Source: Aquimarina sp. (lineage in GTDB: Bacteria > Bacteroidota > Bacteroidia > Flavobacteriales > Flavobacteriaceae). Taken from it: 5,289 nt of DNA. The stretch spans positions 1-5,289 of the forward strand of contig WTKB01000126.1 in assembly GCA_011524575.1 (NCBI GenBank). Reading direction: 5' to 3'. The stretch's first letter is position 1, and the number at the start of each line of letters is the position of its first letter. Below the pieces are notes generated by a model. The model was given only the letters and a program-made list of their open reading frames with translations, ran no database searches and was not told where the DNA came from. Position numbers and translations under genes: made by a program. This document shows positions 1 to 5,289 of the stretch, piece by piece.

Positions 1-20
1 ACAAGCTCTAAACACTAATA

Positions 21-28
21 CAAAGATA
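21..28 (-). promoter_or_regulatory. Possible -7 box for leftward transcription out of the window
   Basis: Read on the minus strand this is TATCTTTG, an exact match to the Bacteroidota -7 consensus TAnnTTTG. It lies 15 bases past the stop codon of the WYL gene and points out of the left edge. No TTTG is found at the expected -33 spacing, and the box is short enough to arise by chance in AT-rich DNA. No terminator hairpin is visible in the 42 bases after the WYL stop, so the gene to the left may also be reached by read-through. Confidence 0.25.
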
Positions 29-42
29 AGAAATGAAGTGAT

Positions 43-1068
43 TTAAACTTTTTTTAAATAAACCTCATAAGCTTGTTTATGTATTTTTTTAATACGTTGT
101 TTTAATCTTCTAGGAGCAAGGACTTCTATGTGATTTCCAAAACCTAAAATCAATCGTTCAAATTCGTAGTTAAAATCAACGAGTAAGCTTATTTCAATAC
201 TTCCATCTTCATAGGTTTTTATCAAATTTTGAGAACTATGAAAAGGTTTTGTAAGTACATAAGGCGCATTACTAGCGGCTATTTTTAATCGTGTTTCGCT
301 CAACTGTCTTTTTTCATGTACAGTTACACCAATGGTGTTTTCATAATAATTGTCAGGATTTACTTTATTTTCGATGTAAGCTGTTTGCAAATCAAAATCT
401 ATTTGAATAATACGGTCAAGAGCTAATGTTGCTAAAGGCCTGTTTAATGATTTATCCGCAAAGCCAACAATAAACCAGCGGTTGTTATATTCTTTTAAAA
501 AGTAAGGATGTAAAACGTAACTATGGGCTTTTTTTGCTTTAAAGGATTTATAGGTAACCTTTAATACTATTTTTTTTAGAATGGCTTGATATAACACATC
601 CAAATGTTCTAGCCCTTTTAGTTTTTCATTTTTATCTAAATGAATAATAGGATAATGTTTCGTTTTTTCAGAATAAATTTTGTCCTCAAGCTTTTTAATA
701 ATGTCTCCTAGTTCATTGAATAAAGAAAAGTCTTTGAATTGTTTTAATATTTCTACAGATTCCCCCAAAATATCAAAGTCACTTTCAGTAATCGGAATAT
801 CGGTAATACTGAAATTGGGATCCGTGTATTTGTAATACTTTCTTTCATAGACTTCAATAGGTGCATTATATCCTAATTTATCACTTCGTAATAATTGAAT
901 ATCTAACTGAACCGTTCTTTTACTTACGTTAATAGTTCTTCCTTCATATTCATATAAAGCAGCACTACAAGCTTCAATTAAATCCTGTAATGTCCATTTT
1001 TTATGCGGATTTTGTAAACATTTATCAATGGTTTTATAACGGATAAGTGCGTTTTTATTTTGAGCCAT
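43..1068 (-). CDS. WYL-domain transcriptional regulator (HTH-WYL-WCX)
   Basis: This 341-residue protein has the usual length and layout of a WYL regulator. The N-terminal DNA-binding region (about residues 7-85) contains helix-turn-helix-like segments WTLQDLIEAC and SKRTVQLDIQLL. A linker follows. The WYL domain (about 153-225) carries LHPYFLKEYNNRWFIVG at 186-202, where WFI at 198-200 stands in for the name-giving WYL triplet, and LDRI at 217-220. A C-terminal WCX-like region spans about 258-341. WYL domains are known or proposed to bind nucleic acids or nucleotides and often control DNA-damage, phage-defence and RNA-repair genes. The ATG at 1068 is favoured because a canonical promoter predicts transcription starting only about 10 bases upstream. 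The gene is divergent from the RlaP genes and shares their control region. Its target is inferred to be the palindrome found here and before rtcB. The family call is firm; the ligand is unknown. Confidence 0.92.
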   Translation of the reverse strand: MAQNKNALIRYKTIDKCLQNPHKKWTLQDLIEACSAALYEYEGRTINVSKRTVQLDIQLLRSDKLGYNAPIEVYERKYYKYTDPNFSITDIPITESDFDILGESVEILKQFKDFSLFNELGDIIKKLEDKIYSEKTKHYPIIHLDKNEKLKGLEHLDVLYQAILKKIVLKVTYKSFKAKKAHSYVLHPYFLKEYNNRWFIVGFADKSLNRPLATLALDRIIQIDFDLQTAYIENKVNPDNYYENTIGVTVHEKRQLSETRLKIAASNAPYVLTKPFHSSQNLIKTYEDGSIEISLLVDFNYEFERLILGFGNHIEVLAPRRLKQRIKKIHKQAYEVYLKKV

Positions 1069-1072
1069 GGGA

Positions 1073-1093
1073 GTACCTTTTCAACAAAGGTAC
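1073..1093. repeat. Perfect 8-bp inverted repeat over the WYL -7 box
   Basis: GTACCTTT (1073-1080) and AAAGGTAC (1086-1093) form a perfect inverted repeat with a 5-base spacer. It covers the WYL gene's -7 box and its predicted transcription start. It could be a second protein-binding site. Part of the match is forced by the TACCTTTG promoter box. The rtcB promoter has a related but looser arrangement, CCTTTG and CAAAGG separated by 9 bases (3583-3603). The role is unknown. Confidence 0.4.
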
Positions 1094-1115
1094 AGTTTAG
1101 ATTATTCTACGCAAA
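1085..1115 (-). promoter_or_regulatory. Promoter of the WYL regulator gene
   Basis: On the minus strand the sequence reads TTTG (1115-1112), 19 bases, then TACCTTTG (1092-1085). This is an exact match to the Bacteroidota consensus TTTG-N19-TAnnTTTG. The predicted start point is near 1078-1080, about 10 bases before the ATG, giving a very short leader. The -33 TTTG falls entirely within the palindromic site 1108-1126, so a protein bound there would block this promoter. That is the expected geometry for autorepression by the WYL protein (inference). Confidence 0.7.
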
Positions 1116-1126
1116 ATGATTGCATA
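1108..1126. promoter_or_regulatory. Palindromic operator, copy 1 (WYL/RlaP intergenic)
   Basis: TACGCAA (1108-1114), 5-base spacer, TTGCATA (1120-1126): a 7-bp inverted repeat with one mismatch. It matches the site at 3553-3571 before rtcB at 16 of 19 positions. It lies between two divergent promoters, overlapping the -33 element of the WYL promoter and ending 9 bases before the -7 box of the RlaP promoter. The recurrence, symmetry and identical placement relative to forward -7 boxes support a real regulator-binding site. Assigning it to the neighbouring WYL protein is inference. Confidence 0.75.
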
Positions 1127-1135
1127 CTACAAGAC

Positions 1136-1143
1136 TACTTTTG
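1136..1143 (+). promoter_or_regulatory. -7 box of the RlaP operon promoter
   Basis: TACTTTTG matches TAnnTTTG exactly. The predicted start is near 1146-1147, leaving a leader of about 16 bases before the ATG at 1163. There is no TTTG at the -33 spacing: the expected place is inside the palindrome 1108-1126. The promoter therefore looks intrinsically weak, as expected for one needing an activator bound at the palindrome. The rtcB promoter has the same 9-base gap from palindrome to -7 box. Confidence 0.6.
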
Positions 1144-1162
1144 AAGTATTAAAATAAAAGTG

Positions 1163-1903
1163 ATGGAAATATTAATTCTTGAAAAGTTAAAATCAATTGA
1201 AAAGGAATACGATATCGAAATTCTTTTTGCAGTAGAATCGGGGAGTAGGGCATGGGGATTTCCTTCTGAAGATTCTGATTATGATATCCGATTTGTTTAT
1301 AAGCATAAAGCATCTTGGTATTTAAACTTATGGGAACAAAAAGACACTATTCAGTTTATGACCCATGAAAATTTTGATGGTGTAGGTTGGGACCTAAAAA
1401 AAGCTCTTAAATTATTAAGTAAATCCAACGCTTCATTTTTAGAATGGTTGTTTTCACCTATAATTTATAAAGTAACCCCTCTTTTTTTAGAAGAAATGAA
1501 AAGTTTAGCAACGGAGTTTTTTAATCCTATAAGCACTTATTATCACTACCATTCTATGAATAAAAGGTACTTAGAAAATGTGAATAATGGCTGCTTTACA
1601 ATTAAACAATTCTTTTATACTTTAAGGACAGCTTTATGTGTAAAATGGGTGCGGCTTCATAATACTATTCCACCTGTGTTTTTCAATGAGTTATTCGTTT
1701 TGATACCTGAAAACCTTCATGGATCTTTAAAAGATTTAATTCTAGCGAAAGTGAAAACCAACGAAAAGGATAGTCTAAAAGTAGCTCTTGAATTAGTTGA
1801 TTTTTTAAAGGAAACTGTTAGCAAAAACACAACAACCAATTTAAAAAAAGCAAAAAGTATAGATGTAAATAGATTTAACCACTTCTTTTTAAAAAATGTG
1901 TGA
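1163..1903 (+). CDS. RlaP/YcgL-family nucleotidyltransferase, short form
   Basis: This 246-residue protein belongs to the COG3541/RlaP (RNA-ligase-associated polymerase-beta superfamily nucleotidyltransferase) group. The nucleotidyltransferase core is at the N-terminus: the GS motif is G27-S28 within ESGSRAWG, the metal-binding acidic pair is D39/D41 in DSDYDIR, and D77 in GWDLKKAL is the likely third carboxylate. The family-typical LLSKSNASFLEWLFSP follows at 84-99. The C-terminal helical part contains IKQFFYTLR (147-155) and W162, also typical. No membrane or signal segment is seen. ATG at 1163 is preferred over GTG at 1160, directly adjacent. The stop overlaps the next gene's start by one base (TGATG), indicating translational coupling. 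The family is predicted to transfer nucleotides to RNA or to process ends before ligation; the exact reaction is not shown by the sequence. The core is intact and should be active. Confidence 0.88.
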   Translation: MEILILEKLKSIEKEYDIEILFAVESGSRAWGFPSEDSDYDIRFVYKHKASWYLNLWEQKDTIQFMTHENFDGVGWDLKKALKLLSKSNASFLEWLFSPIIYKVTPLFLEEMKSLATEFFNPISTYYHYHSMNKRYLENVNNGCFTIKQFFYTLRTALCVKWVRLHNTIPPVFFNELFVLIPENLHGSLKDLILAKVKTNEKDSLKVALELVDFLKETVSKNTTTNLKKAKSIDVNRFNHFFLKNV

Positions 1904-2961
1904 TGACTATAGAAATGTTAAAAGAAAGCAATGCCATTATATTTGAATGTATTGCAGGGAGTAAGCTGTATGGTTTAGATACCCATAATTCTGACACCGA
2001 CATTAGAGGAGTGTATATTTTACCCAAATCAAAATATTACAGTCTTGACTATATAGACCAAGTAAGTAATGCTACTAACGATATTGTGTATTATGAACTA
2101 AATAAATTTGTAAGCCTATGCTTAAAAAACAATCCCAATTTTATTGAGTTATTATACGTTCCCAAAGAGTTTGTGTTGTATGAACATCCTATTTTTAAGG
2201 AATTAAAAAGCCTGTCATTGATATCAAAATTATGTGCCAATACTTATGTGAATTACGCCTATGCCCAAATAAAAAAAGCTAAAGGTTTACATAAAAAGTT
2301 TATGAACCCTATGAGTGCATCAAAAAAGGAAGTACTTGACTTTTGTTATACGATAACTAATGACAAACCTGCATTAATATCCGATTTTTTGAAATCTAAA
2401 AATTGGCAACAAAATAATATAGGGCTTACAGGAATTCCTCATTTCAAGAATATGTTTTTAATGTATTACAGTTCTGAATTAACGTACAAAGGTATTGTTA
2501 AAAAAGAATTGGCTAATGAGGTTTGTTTGAGTAGTATCCCTAAGGGAGAAATAAGTTGTGGTGTTTTATATTTTAATAAAGAAGCTTATTCTCATTATTG
2601 TAAAGAATATAAATCCTATTGGGATTGGGTGAAATTAAGAAATGAGTCAAGGTATTTATCTAATGTGTCAAACGAAAATAACTATGATGCTAAAAACATG
2701 ATGCATACTTTTAGATTATTACAAATGGCTAAGGAAATTGCTTTGTTTGGAAAATTAGAAGTAAAACGCTCGAATAGGGAAGAACTTTTAGGGATTAAAA
2801 AAGGAGAATATACCTATGAGTTTTTATTAGCTAAAGCAGAAGTGCTTAAAGCAGAAATTATAAAGTTATTTGAAGAAAGTAAATTACAGGAAACCCCCAA
2901 CAAATTATTAGTTGAAAATAAATTAATCAAAATAAGAGACGATTTTTATAAAAATTGTTGA
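1903..2961 (+). CDS. RlaP/YcgL-family nucleotidyltransferase, long form
   Basis: This 352-residue paralogue of the preceding protein has a similar core but a longer C-terminal region. The GS motif is G19-S20 in AGSKLYG, the metal pair is D31/D33 in SDTDIRG, and the third acidic residue is probably E65 in YYELNKF. The family signature NNPNFIELLYVP is at 76-87. The C-terminal part has DAKNMMHTFRLL (262-273) and KRSNREELLGIKKGEY (288-303), which resemble conserved stretches of the larger COG3541 proteins. The ATG at 1903 shares its A with the upstream stop (TGATG), so the two genes are coupled and probably made in similar amounts; GTG at 1900 is the alternative start. Divergence between the two proteins suggests different substrates or a heteromer rather than simple redundancy (inference). 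The stop codon overlaps a promoter-like box for the following short unit. Confidence 0.88.
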   Translation: MTIEMLKESNAIIFECIAGSKLYGLDTHNSDTDIRGVYILPKSKYYSLDYIDQVSNATNDIVYYELNKFVSLCLKNNPNFIELLYVPKEFVLYEHPIFKELKSLSLISKLCANTYVNYAYAQIKKAKGLHKKFMNPMSASKKEVLDFCYTITNDKPALISDFLKSKNWQQNNIGLTGIPHFKNMFLMYYSSELTYKGIVKKELANEVCLSSIPKGEISCGVLYFNKEAYSHYCKEYKSYWDWVKLRNESRYLSNVSNENNYDAKNMMHTFRLLQMAKEIALFGKLEVKRSNREELLGIKKGEYTYEFLLAKAEVLKAEIIKLFEESKLQETPNKLLVENKLIKIRDDFYKNC

Positions 2962-2967
2962 TATTTG
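2960..2967 (+). promoter_or_regulatory. Possible -7 box for short unit 1
   Basis: GATATTTG matches TAnnTTTG at 5 of its 6 fixed bases. It sits in a 12-base string, TTGATATTTGCA (2958-2969), that is repeated exactly at 3331-3342 in the better promoter of short unit 2. No TTTG is present at the -33 spacing, and the box lies across the RlaP stop codon. Short unit 1 could instead be the 3' part of the RlaP operon transcript. Confidence 0.35.
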
Positions 2968-2974
2968 CAGCATC

Positions 2975-3085
2975 ATGAAAACGAATAGATTACATAACAA
3001 AATTTCTCAGGGCTTTTATTGTCTGAGTGTCCCTTTTGCAGAGGGAAGAATTGGTATGTATATAACTATTGGTTTTATGATTTAG
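2975..3085 (+). CDS. Possible 36-residue micro-ORF in short unit 1
   Basis: ATG at 2975 opens a 36-codon frame beginning MKTNRLHNKIS and ending ITIGFMI. No family is recognised. It has no clear ribosome-binding site, and a frame of this length is common by chance. It is listed because it fits neatly between the promoter-like box and the terminator, and because its MKTNR start resembles the MNR starts of the frames in the other two short units. The three peptides are otherwise not clearly similar. Confidence 0.2.
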   Translation: MKTNRLHNKISQGFYCLSVPFAEGRIGMYITIGFMI

Positions 3086-3114
3086 ATAATAAATAGATTA
3101 TAATTACAATAACT

Positions 3115-3148
3115 AAGCATCCAATTTTAAGTTGGGTGCTTTTTTTTT
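3115..3148 (+). terminator. Intrinsic terminator after RlaP operon / short unit 1
   Basis: AAGCATCCAA (3115-3124) pairs with TTGGGTGCTT (3132-3141) with one G-T pair and a 7-base loop. An unbroken run of Ts to 3148 follows. This is a textbook factor-independent terminator for rightward transcription. It is the first terminator after the RlaP genes, so it ends that operon as well as short unit 1. Confidence 0.9.
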
Positions 3149-3309
3149 GAAAAAAAATGAATGCAAAACCCTAAAAGAATTTGAGCTCAATTTTTAAGAA
3201 ACTTTTTGATGCACAATAAGTTACTAATATCTGCAATTGCGGACAGGGTTTTCAATGTCTTTTATTAAGTGTAAGTTATTACAAATCAATTAATTATTTA
3301 AAAAATAAA
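3149..3309. other. AT-rich spacer with no gene seen
   Basis: Nothing codes convincingly here. It contains the 10-bp palindrome TTGAGCTCAA (3181-3190) and GCAATTGC (3233-3240). Neither matches the TACGCAA operator with its 5-base spacer, and both could be chance. It separates the first short unit's terminator from the second unit's promoter. Confidence 0.5.
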
Positions 3310-3340
3310 TTTGTTTGTTATAAAAATAGTTTGATATTTG
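3310..3340 (+). promoter_or_regulatory. Promoter of short unit 2
   Basis: TTTG (3310-3313), a 19-base spacer, then GATATTTG (3333-3340). The -33 element and spacing match the Bacteroidota consensus, and the -7 box has one mismatch at its first base. It lies far from any large gene start. The only thing it can drive before a terminator is the short unit, which argues that the unit is a real transcript. No copy of the palindromic operator overlaps it, so it is probably not under the same control as rtcB. Confidence 0.65.
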
Positions 3341-3384
3341 CATTGCAATTACAGCACAACTGATTGCTATAAAATAATAAGATT

Positions 3385-3480
3385 ATGAATAGAATATATG
3401 ATTTACATCCCATTACAAGCTGTTTTAATCAGCCACGTGATTTTAAAAGTATATACATAAGGAATATAGTATTTCGATAA
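3385..3480 (+). CDS. Possible 31-residue micro-ORF in short unit 2
   Basis: ATG at 3385 opens a 31-codon frame starting MNRIYDLHPITSCF and ending with TAA at 3478-3480, directly followed by a second TAA. It lies wholly inside the predicted short transcript, with an AT-rich leader of about 40 bases. No homologue is recognised. The start MNR is shared with the micro-ORF at 5189. Translation is unproven, and the unit could be purely non-coding. Confidence 0.25.
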   Translation: MNRIYDLHPITSCFNQPRDFKSIYIRNIVFR

Positions 3481-3503
3481 TAAGTTTTCGGAACACACTT
3501 TAT

Positions 3504-3538
3504 AAAGCACCTTATGTAAAAATAAGGTGCTTTTTTTT
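3504..3538 (+). terminator. Intrinsic terminator of short unit 2
   Basis: A perfect 12-bp stem pairs AAAGCACCTTAT (3504-3515) with ATAAGGTGCTTT (3522-3533) around a 6-base loop, and the T run extends to 3538. It insulates rtcB from upstream transcription and ends 12 bases before the rtcB operator region. Confidence 0.95.
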
Positions 3539-3552
3539 GGTTAATTTTTAAT

Positions 3553-3571
3553 TACGCAAAGTAATTGCGTA
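3553..3571. promoter_or_regulatory. Palindromic operator, copy 2 (rtcB promoter)
   Basis: TACGCAA (3553-3559), 5-base spacer, TTGCGTA (3565-3571): a perfect inverted repeat that extends to ATTACGCAA/TTGCGTAAT (9 bp, 3551-3573). It agrees with the site at 1108-1126 at 16 of 19 positions. It ends 9 bases before the rtcB -7 box, exactly as copy 1 does before the RlaP -7 box. This places rtcB under the same control as the WYL/RlaP promoters. Binding by the WYL protein is inference. Confidence 0.8.
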
Positions 3572-3580
3572 ATGGGTTGT

Positions 3581-3588
3581 CACCTTTG
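3581..3588 (+). promoter_or_regulatory. -7 box of rtcB
   Basis: CACCTTTG differs from TAnnTTTG at the first base only. No TTTG lies at the -33 spacing; that place is occupied by the palindrome. The string ACCTTTGTTG here also occurs on the minus strand at the WYL promoter. Predicted transcription begins near 3591, giving a leader of about 67 bases that contains the hairpin 3615-3643. Confidence 0.55.
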
Positions 3589-3612
3589 TTGTGGAATCAA
3601 AGGAAATTATAA

Positions 3613-5061
<1,449 letters not shown>

Positions 5062-5101
5062 AAACTTGTAGTACCTTTAAACAAGCTCTAATAAGGTGGC
5101 A

Positions 5102-5109
5102 TAATTTTG
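5102..5109 (+). promoter_or_regulatory. Possible -7 box for short unit 3
   Basis: TAATTTTG matches TAnnTTTG exactly, 41 bases past the rtcB stop. No TTTG is present at the -33 spacing and no copy of the palindromic operator is nearby. No terminator hairpin with a T run is seen between rtcB and this point, so the downstream unit may be co-transcribed with rtcB. Confidence 0.4.
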
Positions 5110-5126
5110 ATACAGTTTGTACAAAA

Positions 5127-5192
5127 ATGCCAATAGTTTCAAAATATAGTATTAACGCTTCTGCGGAAGCAAAACAAATTAATTTATTATGA
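5127..5192 (+). CDS. Possible 21-residue micro-ORF after rtcB
   Basis: ATG at 5127 opens a 21-codon frame starting MPIVSKYSINASAEAK and ending at TGA 5190-5192. The stop overlaps the ATG of the next small frame as ATGA, a typical translational-coupling arrangement. The Ala-Ser-Ala-Glu-Ala codons also form a perfect hairpin, GCTTC-TGCG-GAAGC (5157-5170), with a UNCG-type loop in RNA. No family was recognised. It could be a leader peptide or a chance frame. Confidence 0.25.
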   Translation: MPIVSKYSINASAEAKQINLL

Positions 5193-5272
5193 ATAGATAC
5201 TTTATAAATTTAATGCACTTACTAGGTAATGGGTATTTAGTTTTGGGTTTAACACATAGCCCGAAACAATAA
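5189..5272 (+). CDS. Possible 27-residue micro-ORF, short unit 3
   Basis: ATG at 5189 opens a 27-codon frame beginning MNRYFINLMHLLGNGY and ending LTHSPKQ. The middle is fairly hydrophobic but too short to call a membrane helix with confidence. It begins with the same ATGAATAGA as the frame at 3385, and its stop lies within AATAAGTGTTTCGGA, nearly the same as the sequence at the end of that frame. These shared ends suggest a common origin or a shared RNA element. No homologue was recognised. Confidence 0.3.
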   Translation: MNRYFINLMHLLGNGYLVLGLTHSPKQ

Positions 5273-5281
5273 GTGTTTCGG
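5261..5281 (+). terminator. Possible terminator hairpin at the right edge
   Basis: CCGAAAC (5261-5267) pairs perfectly with GTTTCGG (5275-5281) around a 7-base loop that contains the micro-ORF stop codon. Only AGGTTTTC follows before the window ends, so any T run cannot be judged. It may be a terminator or a structural element of short unit 3. Confidence 0.4.
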
Positions 5282-5289
5282 AGGTTTTC

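Larger units (their letters stand above)
2970..3148 (+). ncRNA. Candidate small RNA / short unit 1
   Basis: This stretch starts just past a promoter-like box and ends at a strong intrinsic terminator. Two local hairpins are visible: CTCAG (3008-3012) with CTGAG (3025-3029), and TCCCT (3032-3036) with AGGGA (3044-3048). It contains ACGAATAGA near its 5' end, close to the ATGAATAGA found in the other two short units. It also holds a 36-codon frame. The evidence does not separate a small RNA from a short mRNA or from the RlaP operon's 3' untranslated region. No known RNA family was recognised, and no tRNA-like T-arm is seen. Confidence 0.35.
3346..3538 (+). ncRNA. Candidate small RNA / short unit 2
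   Basis: A transcript of roughly 190 bases is predicted from a good promoter (3310-3340) to a very strong terminator (3504-3538). Near the 5' end GCAATT (3345-3350) can pair with GATTGC (3362-3367). A second hairpin pairs GCTG (3419-3422) with CAGC (3430-3433) around TTTTAAT; an alternative is AATCA (3427-3431) with TGATT (3438-3442). ATGAATAGA occurs at 3385 and AATAAGTTTTCGGA at 3479; both recur in short unit 3. It ends just before the rtcB operator, so rtcB is transcribed separately. No known RNA family was recognised. It may instead be a micro-peptide mRNA. Confidence 0.5.

Noticed and set aside
3181..3240. Palindromes TTGAGCTCAA and GCAATTGC as further operator copies
   Set aside because: They lack the TACGCAA half-site and the 5-base spacer, and no -7 box lies 9 bases downstream.
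2970..3538. tRNA or Y-RNA-like fold in short units 1 and 2
   Set aside because: No convincing T-arm (GTTCRA loop with stem), acceptor stem or cloverleaf was found, so only a generic small-RNA call is made.
3553..3588. Sigma-54 promoter for rtcB, as in the E. coli rtcBA operon
   Set aside because: No GG-N10-GC type -24/-12 element is visible and no RtcR-like activator gene is present; the site fits a Bacteroidota -7 box with an adjacent palindrome instead.
5065..5085. CTTGT/ACAAG hairpin just after rtcB as its terminator
   Set aside because: The stem is only 5 bp with an 11-base loop, and no T run follows.

Overview
This window looks like chromosomal DNA from a member of the Bacteroidota, most likely a flavobacterium. 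The DNA is strongly AT-rich. Promoter-like sites fit the Bacteroidota pattern TTTG-N19-TAnnTTTG rather than the E. coli -35/-10 pattern, Shine-Dalgarno sequences are weak or absent, and the protein families fit that group. The organism assignment is inference.

The content is a compact RNA-repair locus. On the left, reading leftward, is a WYL-domain transcriptional regulator (43-1068). Divergent from it are two overlapping genes for different-sized members of the RlaP/YcgL family (COG3541, DNA polymerase beta-type nucleotidyltransferases linked to RNA ligases), at 1163-1903 and 1903-2961. Next comes a 696-base stretch without a large gene (2962-3657). It appears to hold two short transcription units, each with a promoter-like box and a strong intrinsic terminator. 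Then follows an RtcB-family RNA ligase (3658-5061) with all the metal- and GMP-binding residues visible. To its right a third short unit starts and runs to the window edge.

The most informative non-coding signal is a palindromic site, TACGCAA-N5-TTGC(A/G)TA, present twice: between the WYL and first RlaP genes (1108-1126) and upstream of rtcB (3553-3571). The 19-bp cores agree at 16 of 19 positions. In both forward promoters the site ends exactly 9 bases before a -7 box, and neither promoter has a TTTG at the -33 position. In the leftward WYL promoter, the canonical -33 TTTG lies inside the same site. The simplest reading is that the WYL protein binds both copies, limits its own synthesis, and switches on (or otherwise co-regulates) the nucleotidyltransferases and the ligase as one regulon.

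In the proposed pathway, the WYL protein senses a nucleic-acid or nucleotide signal of RNA damage. RtcB then rejoins 2',3'-cyclic phosphate/3'-phosphate and 5'-OH ends, and the RlaP proteins modify or prepare RNA ends. The three short units around rtcB share small sequence elements (ATGAATAGA or a close variant, and an AATAAGT-TTTCGGA element in two of them). They may be a family of small RNAs or micro-peptides belonging to the locus; this is the least-explained part of the window.
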